From the NCBI GenBank assembly GCA_020091685.1, contig CM034603.1, positions 22,562,595 to 22,626,594 on the forward strand: DNA of 64,000 nucleotides, in the 5' to 3' direction. Position numbers and translations under genes: made by a program. The notes under the pieces are model-generated. The model had not been told where the DNA came from, ran no database searches, and saw only the letters and a list, made by a program, of their open reading frames with translations. Numbering within the stretch: the stretch's first letter is position 1; the number at the start of each line of letters is the position of its first letter. Source of the stretch: Lutjanus erythropterus. Lineage: Eukaryota > Chordata > Actinopteri > Lutjaniformes > Lutjanidae. Below, piece by piece: positions 56,301-64,000 of the stretch.

Positions 56301-59300
56301 AGTTAATAAGAGTCAATGCAGCAGAACCATAGATATTATCTATTTTATTCCACACATTCTTCCTTGTCAAAACCTCATTACTTTGCATTACTCACAATGT
56401 AACTACATAGCCAAGAGTATCCTAGTAGTCATTAATATATCCTAGAGCCTCTAGCGTCAAGCAGAGTTGAGGAGGAAGCTACAGGGTCTGGTAAACACCG
56501 CCTTTACATTTTCAAATCTGTAGTCCAAATAGACACTTTGCCAAGTTACATCACTCATACAGGTTTTTTTTTTTTTTTACATTTTTCACCAAAGGCCTGT
56601 AAGCACACTTTACTAAATATGGCACAGTTTCTCATGCAAATACTTCAGCACGGTCCTTTTAAAACAGTGTCTATTGTGGTAGCTGAAACTGAAACAACGT
56701 ATGACCTCTTTTAATCTCTGCAGGAATGTGGAGTTGGCGCCTTGTGTGATAACCACATTGTTAACATAATATTAACAGCTGACAGGTCATTATGGGCTAA
56801 ATGAATGGATTGTATTACCAGATGGGACAAAAAAAAAAAAAAAAGAAATGAAGCCCATTCAGGTTGCACTACGAGTAAATTAGAAAACAGATAGGATTTC
56901 CGAGACTGGATTCAATTAAATAATGTCAATCATCAGGTCTGAAAATAAATCGAAGCCCAAACAATACTTAATCCTGCCCCTTTAGTCAGTAAATTACACT
57001 ACAATCTGCTCACTTGGGTTGTATTTACAGTTACTGTAGCAGGGCTGTGACATTGTCCACCAGAGGATTTATTTGCTCTCTATGTTTGTTGACTGCAGAT
57101 CGTCAAGAATAGGGTGACAGGCGTCCGTTGCTCTGAGCTGGCCTTTAATTAAATTGTTCCCTCAGGCATGATGGAAGAGGGAATCTAGTTTCAGGGGTGA
57201 CTGGACCATGAGTACAGAGAGAGATCCAGCACTTGCAAGAGCGCCGCTTTGTTGTGTGTCTCTGCTGGAGGTGAAGCACACGCTCAGAGTCTGACTTCAC
57301 CAAATGGGAAAGCAGCGTGGTGGTGATGCATCAGTGTCCCCACAACCAGTTATGCAACCAACCACCCTCAAGGGACACATACATGGCTTATATGTTACTC
57401 CGTATGAGCGTCTTCCAACCTGGGAACAAGGCAAGATATATTTCTACACACTTCTCATCTTCTTTATCTGTGTTGTCTTCAAAGACAAAGTTTGCTTTGC
57501 AGCCAGAAATCATTAACAATGAGAAATCATCTTTCAATCTATATATGATCAAACTGGTCAAACTATTCCCTCAATTGCCCAATCTAAATACACATATGAG
57601 TATATAAGAGGAAATTTGATGTTCTCTGCTGCTGTTTTATATATTTAATGATCTTTTAACATTTTAAGTGCAGCTTTTTTGTTAAATGCAGTTTCTATAT
57701 CAAACCACATTATTAAGGGATTACATTTTTTGGGGTTGGTAAGCCAATAAGATCACTGACCATTTTAAGCAGCTAATATGTTAAATCCTGACCAGTTAAT
57801 TTTGCCAATATTTAACACATCCGGAGTCTATATGATCAGTCTTTTAGGCTCTGTTTCTGGCTCTATTACTCAGAATGCAACTGTCAAAAACTGACAACTT
57901 TCTCTGTCCATGTGTGGAAATCTTCACCCACAGAACTCAAAATAAATCATAAATGGGATCATTTTAAACTCCAATTGAAACAGTTTTTCGAAAGAAACCA
58001 GTGTATAGTCACCGTGTTTTGTAATCAGAATGTTTTCCTATAGACTTTGTGCATTAAGAATTGCTGTTGCAAACTAGAATTGACCCTTCGTACTGTAAGT
58101 CCCACACCTTTTTAAGCTGTGCTCCAATAACAGTTGAGCGAGCTTGGTCCTCTGCAGAACTTCTGTCAACTTTCTTCTTTAGTGTTTCCTGTACTTAGAT
58201 ATATTATGAGCTAGATTCGTTTATGTTTAAGTTAAGTTTTGAAGATGGTTAAAAGATGTTGCTGTTGCTTTTGCTAGCAAAAGATTAATGTAGATTAGCT
58301 TGCTTGGTTTGGTAGCATTTTCCTAACACTAGCTATCAGATGTAACTAGCTAGATGAAGACAGGTGTAGATTTGTAAGGAAACTAAAAAGATTGAAGGAT
58401 CACTCCATCATTTACCAACATTCTGGTCTCTGCTTGGTGCCAGACCTGCTAAGTGCCATTTCTGTTGAAGCTTATGGGAGATGCAATGTCAGTCATGCTA
58501 TTTGGAGGCCAACAGCAAATAAATGAATGTGCACTGCTTGAAGTAACAGCATACCATGAGGGATTCCCACTGTGATATTATACATGACATTATATACTGT
58601 TCAACCAGTGTAAGACAGGGTGTAAATGTATTATAATTATAACTATAACATAACTATTTTATTTTAACTCATAAACAAGGAAGATGGCAACAACACCACA
58701 AATTTTGCAAAATACTGTGTGTCAGGAAATTCACACCCCAGGAAACTGAAAACAAGCATTTAAATTTGACACAAATGAATAAACACTAAAATGTGACTCG
58801 CTATTTTGTTTTGCAGACCAACCTTGAACCATTGTTCCACAATGGCAGACGGTTGTCTGAAGGTAACATGCAGACAAACAAACTTATGAAAAGCGCTCTT
58901 TTTTAATCCTTTTCAGTTTCAAATGGTAAAACTTTTAAATTGGTGAGACTATTGAATATTTTCCATTTGTATTGTAAAGAATTTTATTCAGTTTTTAAAC
59001 AATAATTCTCTTTTTTAATTCCATACAATTACGATACAGTGTTGCTTTAAGACATCGCCTCCCTGAAGTTTATCCTAAAAAATGTTTTTTGGAGAATTTC
59101 TTCAAAATCATAATAGCATGGCATCATAATAGGTACTATTGAGAGTCATAACTTGGTTCCCCATGAACGACATAACTATGTACAGGAAGCGATATTTTTC
59201 TTTACCAGGATAATGAAGGAATGGTCTGCCCTTCTCCGCCTCTGATTGGCTCACTCTGATAGTCTTACCCCAACCCAACCAATCCCCTTCCTAATGACCA

Positions 59301-61448
59301 ACCCAACCAAAGAAGGCGATAAGCACTAGTGAATCAGCGGCGCGGTAAAAACAAAAAGACTTACAGGAAACAGGGAAGGATAAAGTTGACTGACATTCCA
59401 CCAATTGTTAATGGAGCACAGAGTGAACAGGGGCAGACTCAGGAAGGCTCAGCTGACTATAAATACTGTAGTATCTGACAACATCACACGCTACATACTA
59501 GTCCCTATAAAAACACACAAATAAATCTAACCTTGAAGTGAAACAGTCTGAGAACAAAAACACTCCACATGGGTAACTGATCCCAACTCGTACACAAAGT
59601 GAAGCTCCAACCTGTGATTAGAGGCCAGAAGCTACTGCTCTACATTATCCACAATCCTTTTCTGCTTTGGAGTGAGTGGATTCTGCTGCATTTTGCTGCT
59701 TGGGCACCATTGTGGTGTGTAATAAATGCTTGTTGGTGTTACGTTTATTGCTTATTTCAGCTGTAGCACTAAACCATTTTTAACCCAATTCAGCTAAAGA
59801 ACTGCATTATTCCTGCTCTCTGTTACATCAAAGCTAGACATAATGCAACCCTTCACAAAATGTTGCCATGCTTGCTGCCATTAACGCGTCCGTCCTCCAT
59901 TCCAACTAATGGAAATTCACATTTGGTGTTCCTAAGTGCTTCTCACCAAGTGCCGCTTTAATGTCTCATTCACAGCCCCCTCCATTTGAATTTTTATTGA
60001 AAGTCACGGTGAAATCTAAAGAAAATTCCCCTTTGATGGTCAATGGTTGGGAGGCAGATTACAGTTTGTGTCCAAGGTAATTTCAGCACCTTCTCTCCAG
60101 CTTAATTTCCCCATGAACAGAACAACCTGGTGTCCTCACCGTCCACGCCAAGAGATTGGAGGCCAGACTCCCCTTTAATGAAGCCGTCCCCTCTCCTCTC
60201 TAATTCCACTCCCCGGTTCTAACTGACTGAGGCACAGGCCAGGAGTCTGCCTCCCTCGTTGGCTGACAAACGGTTTGGCTGAATGAGTAATGGCTAATTA
60301 GCGTTCTGAATATGACTGTTTATCTGACTTTATGATCTGACTGTGTGCCAGTTTGTCTGCCTGTCTGTGCGTTGTCGGTGAGTCTGTCCGGGCCGCTACT
60401 GACGTTGGCAAAAAAAAACAAAAAAAAAACACCAGATGCTCAGGCTGCATGCTCTGTGCTCCAGTGCTGGCAGCGTGCCACTGCTCCTGCTTCACTAGGC
60501 TAATGTAAATGCACTGTCTCATCATCCGGGCCCGCAGGGAGGCACACTCGTCTGCCCCGACATGCTCGCTCTCACGGGGGGAGCAAGTGGGCCAGATGCT
60601 GGGGAAAGCTTCCTTAGTGACGAGGGAGCTATTGGAGGTCAGGAGTGAAGGACTGTGAAACAGGGAGTCTGAAATCATTTGTAATGCTGTCTGAGAGTGC
60701 AAAAGCCAAGGTAGTACTGCTTTTTTTTAAAATGGAAGTTATTTAAACAGGAATATAGACCGATATGTGTCAACAAGTCTTCTTTTCAAATGTTAACTCC
60801 ACATGGACTTTCAAAAAGAGATCACTGAGTGGTTTGTTTTGAATTGTTCAGGCCTTTATTACACAAAAATCCTCTGATTTGAATGTAGCTAAGTTCTAGG
60901 CTAATTTATTCCTCTTAATGGCAGCTCTGCCTGGATAAACTCCTTAATCTCTGGTGCTTAGGAGACGGCTTTCTATTTCTTGGCAGTAATCATACTTCTC
61001 AGTTAAGGCGAAAAGCAATTTCTGATTTGGGGCGATCGTATGTCCACATTTTTCTCATCAAAATGTTGCTGGTTCAACCAAATTATATAAAAAAAAAACT
61101 GTTTTCTAGCCTACCATCAGGGAAATCTAACCATGTAAATATTTTTGGTTTTATTTGTACAAGTTTTGAGATAATTGCCTCTGAGATTTCTGTCTCCACC
61201 CCAGTATAATAGAAGAGAATAGAAGTTCATTTGTAATTAAGGTTTTTCATTAAGTTTTCCAACATTTAAAAACCACAATGCAACACCAGACAACACCTTA
61301 GAGTAAATCATGAAATAACAGAAAACAGAATAAATCTGGACACATAAAAATAGCTCATGCAAATTAAATGAGACCAATGATTATAAAGGTAAAACTACAA
61401 CACAAAATGATAAAATACAAATGTGGCACATTTCACAGTAGAAAGTAG
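56301..61448. other. Flanking / intergenic DNA, mostly unassigned
   Basis: Includes an A run (56829-56844), a CTGATTGGCT stretch with repeated CCAACCCAACCAA text (59240-59310) that may be a repeat remnant, and a unique-looking block at 60,040-60,310 (TGGCTAATTAGCG at 60,290). Open frames up to 134 codons (60298-60702, minus) lack motifs. Confidence 0.4.
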
Positions 61449-62056
61449 CAGAGGTGGCATCAAGTCATTGTTTTACAAGTCACAAGTAAGTCTTGCACTC
61501 AAGTCCCAAGTCTTAACTTTGAGTCTTTGATCCTTAAACAAGTCATAATGCACTATTCACCAAATGTCATGCCATTATAACAACAGAGCCTGGACTTCAG
61601 GGTCATCCTAACCAAGACTGATAGCTGTAACTACAACTATAAAAATATTGTTTTAAAAATTGTTCTTGGTGTAGACGGCCCTTCATGGTTCTCTTACAAT
61701 TTCAGACACAGAACAAAGTTAGGAGTCTCTGTCTGTAATTTTCAACGTGCACTTTTGCCGTGCACAAATGGAGCTCAGTAACTTAATGTTAGTTCGGATT
61801 GGTTCAAACAAAATGGATCTGGGAAATTAAATGTCAGCATGTGGGGAATAAAAAGTGTTACTGTTTGCTGATTCAGAAAATGAAGGGAAATTGGATTCAC
61901 ACTTTTTAAATAACGGCCTTTTTAGTCTTTGGGCTCAAGGCCAAGAGAAGTCAGAAGTCACTGATGTTAAAGCCAAAGTCGAGTTGCAAGTCTTTTTCAG
62001 ATTTTGTTAAGTGAGGTCTAAAGTCATAAAATTTGTAACTGTAGTCCACATCTCTG
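61449..62056. mobile_element. hAT-like MITE (CAGAGGTGG..CCACATCTCTG ends)
   Basis: The left end CAGAGGTGGCATCAAGTCAT and the right end GTAGTCCACATCTCTG are imperfect inverted repeats with the CAGAGGTG terminus typical of hAT elements. The interior has AAGTCACAAGTAAGTCTTGC, TTCTTGGTGTAGACGGCCCT, TCAGACACAGAACAAAGTTA and AGTCGAGTTGCAAGTCTTTT. Flanking octamers GAAAGTAG and AAAAATGG match at 5 of 8, so the target-site duplication is nearly gone. 608 bp, non-coding. Confidence 0.8.
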
Positions 62057-63399
62057 AAAAATGGGAATATCTGCTTCCCATCATATTTTCTTCTTTAAAT
62101 AACTTTAAAACAAAAATACCAATCTGTTCCTGCTTCAGAAAAAGCGAATCAGTTGTTCCCCCCAAAAAAATGAATGCTTAGAGAGCATCAGATCAAAAAA
62201 ACTCAGTCGTTCTACAAGGAAGTTATAAATGATGTGTTCTGTCATTTAATTTGAGGGCCTCATTAGATAAATATTGTTGCTAGCCATCAGGGAATGAGAG
62301 AGGAAATGTCAGTCATTGATTTTAACCATTCAGCAAAACCAGGTTTTCTCTGACTCTTCCAATGGCGGAGAAAAACACTGAAGTGCCAATAAAGCCTGCC
62401 AATATAAGTCCAAATTCTGTTTGGACATGGGTGGCAGCTGGTGGTTCCTGTCTTTAATAAACACAGCTGTGGAGATACTGGCAGTGGTTTATGCAACAAC
62501 TGTCCAATAGTTTTGATTACTCGATAGACAGCAGTTCAGATTAAATCTTACTCTCAGAAGTATATCTGTAAATGTAGCACTGAAACTAAAAACCTGCACT
62601 TAAACCAAAGCCATCTGCACAGCTACATACTGAGGTAGATTAGCAACCATAATCTGGAAACGCAGACCTGTGGATCTTTGCATTTCTCTGGATGTTGAAG
62701 CACTGTGTATGCGGCTGGAAGACGAGTGAGACTATGTTTCCTGAGTTTGGACAGTGGCGTCTTTTTGGTAGTCTTTCAGAAATGTAAAACATAAGACCAC
62801 ACATACGATGAACAGTCTTGTCTTTATTTGCTTTTAGCTGTTAGAATGTCTGGTTACTACCTTACCACCTGCAGTAACGTTACCTCCAGCCAAACTTGCG
62901 TTAGATATCATTGCTTTAGACAAACTCATGGCTAATTCTCAGAGGTTAAATTAGGATTAATTATGTTGGAAGTTTGAGGAGGAGGAGGTTGTGGGCTGGC
63001 GCAGACACAAAATGGGCTGATAACACTGCATCTCTCTCTGGCTCACTCTTTGAGGTCCAGGCCAAGTTAGTTTAGCTCTTAATCTGGCTGGGTGACCATC
63101 TCAAGATCTACTGCACTTAATTCCCATGTTTCCTTCTTTCACCGTAATTCTGTCACCTGTCGTATACATATGCGTGCTGTATTTCACTGTCCAAACAATG
63201 CTGGTATGTAGCATTAGCCTCAGTCTTTTAGCATTAACTTTATATCCATTTTTTGATAACATTAAGTTGCTAGTTAGCTGTCATTTTGCTAGCATTAGCT
63301 AACTTAAGATGTAACCTTATATGTCAATTTTATAGGAAAAGGACAAATTTGACCGAGGTACCAAGCTTACATACCTGTTACTGGAACACAGAGCAAAAA
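62057..63399. other. Intergenic DNA, nothing recognised
   Basis: 63,180-63,305 has GCTAGTTAGCTGTCATTTTG and TAGCATTAGCTAAC text typical of fish repeats. No gene supported. Confidence 0.4.
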
Positions 63400-63850
63400 G
63401 GGGCGGGACTTAGGTTGGGTCAATTGCGTCAACTAGCCCTTAAAATGAAAAGGACAGTCACTTTCAAGAAAACACTTGGTAGATGATTGGATAAACAATC
63501 TGTCTAACACAGGCTAACTTCAACCAATCAGATCAACCTGCGGACCCAGTTGGTAAATCAAACTCTGGTCAGGAGAAGATTTCAGTGCCATTCTCTGCTC
63601 TTCTGTCAATGAAGAAATACTCTCCAGTTCTGATATAACTGATGCCATCGTAGTATCTATGCTAACCTCTTCAGGAGCCGCCATTGTTTGTTCAAGATGA
63701 GTCGCTTCCATGGATGCTTCCTGCTGACGTCACACCTAAAACCATGCCCGTCATCTGGCAGTAGGCCCTCCTGGGACGCTGAATGGCTGCGCCACCTTTG
63801 GTGCAGAAACAAACAGATCTAGCTGCTTCGCAAAGTAAGTCATCATCATA
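63400..63850 (-). mobile_element. Fragment with a RecQ-helicase-like N-terminus (mobile-element type)
   Basis: A minus-strand frame from 63711 begins MEATHLEQTMAAPEEVSIDT; further on comes SISSLTEEQRMALK, then SLIYQLGPQVDLIG (to 63520). EEQ..AL followed by a KSLIYQL-like segment is the layout around motifs 0 and I of RecQ helicases. In fish there are many transposon-linked relatives that read ..LPTGFGKSLIYQL.. (from memory). Here about 15 residues carrying the P-loop are missing between ALK and SLIYQL, so it cannot be an active helicase. GC-rich flank with a CRE-type TGACGTCA (63725-63732) would be its own promoter side. A host gene is unlikely. Confidence 0.45.
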
Positions 63851-64000
63851 ATGAAAGGTCTTTTTAAATAATTTATCACATTCTGTTCAGTCATAGTTCA
63901 GATGAACCACAGGCTTTTCTTCCATTTCTAGACAGAGCGACAAGACAGATAGACGACCCTGCTGTTGAAGAACCGTGAATCCTTTTATCAAGTTTTTCGG

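Noticed and set aside
60082-60090. TTCAGCACC as half of a REST/NRSF site
   Set aside because: The second half (GGACAG-type) is absent at the expected spacing, so it is probably a chance match.

Overview
This is a stretch of teleost (spiny-rayed fish type) nuclear DNA. It is AT-rich with one short CpG-dense patch, is almost free of coding sequence, and is full of small DNA-transposon derivatives, tRNA-derived SINE pieces, CA/TG microsatellites and degenerate minisatellites of kinds I know from percomorph fish. It shows no bacterial operons, ribosome-binding sites, CRISPR arrays, rRNA or intact tRNA genes. I saw no recognisable retrovirus or LTR element.

One host gene is supported: the 5' end of st6galnac5, a Golgi alpha-2,6-sialyltransferase of ganglioside synthesis, on the minus strand. 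Its first coding exon is only five codons long (44307-44321, MKTPM) and ends at a GTAAAG donor. A 1,235-bp intron follows, then coding exon 2 (42862-43071, 70 codons) with the cytoplasmic tail, the signal-anchor and the stem region, ending at a GTAAAC donor. Both junctions are in phase 0, and the joined start MKTPM-RHGVAV matches the human protein start as I remember it. A CpG-rich patch at 44322-44640 is the likely promoter and 5'UTR. The catalytic exons with the sialylmotifs are not here, so everything from 42861 down to position 1 is read as a very long second intron of at least 42.9 kb. Positions 44640-64000 are 5' flanking or intergenic DNA.

Layout: 1-42861 is intron 2, holding several families of MITE-like elements in multiple copies, a Tc1/mariner-type relic at 20931-21296, SINEs at about 5820-5921 and 18755-18937, and three degenerate minisatellites (3872-4331, 37679-38560, 39455-40200). 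42862-44640 is the start of the gene and its promoter. 44640-64000 is flanking DNA with a long-TIR MITE (46261-46890), a fold-back element (50163-50360), a tRNA-type SINE (56061-56300), a hAT-like MITE (61449-62056) and, at the far end, a shortened N-terminal piece of a RecQ-helicase-like protein of mobile-element type (about 63400-63850, minus).

Repeat identities rest on my memory of fish repeat sequences plus structure visible here (terminal inverted repeats, target-site duplications, A/B boxes); no database search was possible. I found no convincing undescribed system. The points most worth checking are the five-codon start exon, a SINE inserted into an older element with a 16/17-matching target-site duplication, several fold-back and nested elements, and a possible pogo-like transposase exon near 41.7 kb.
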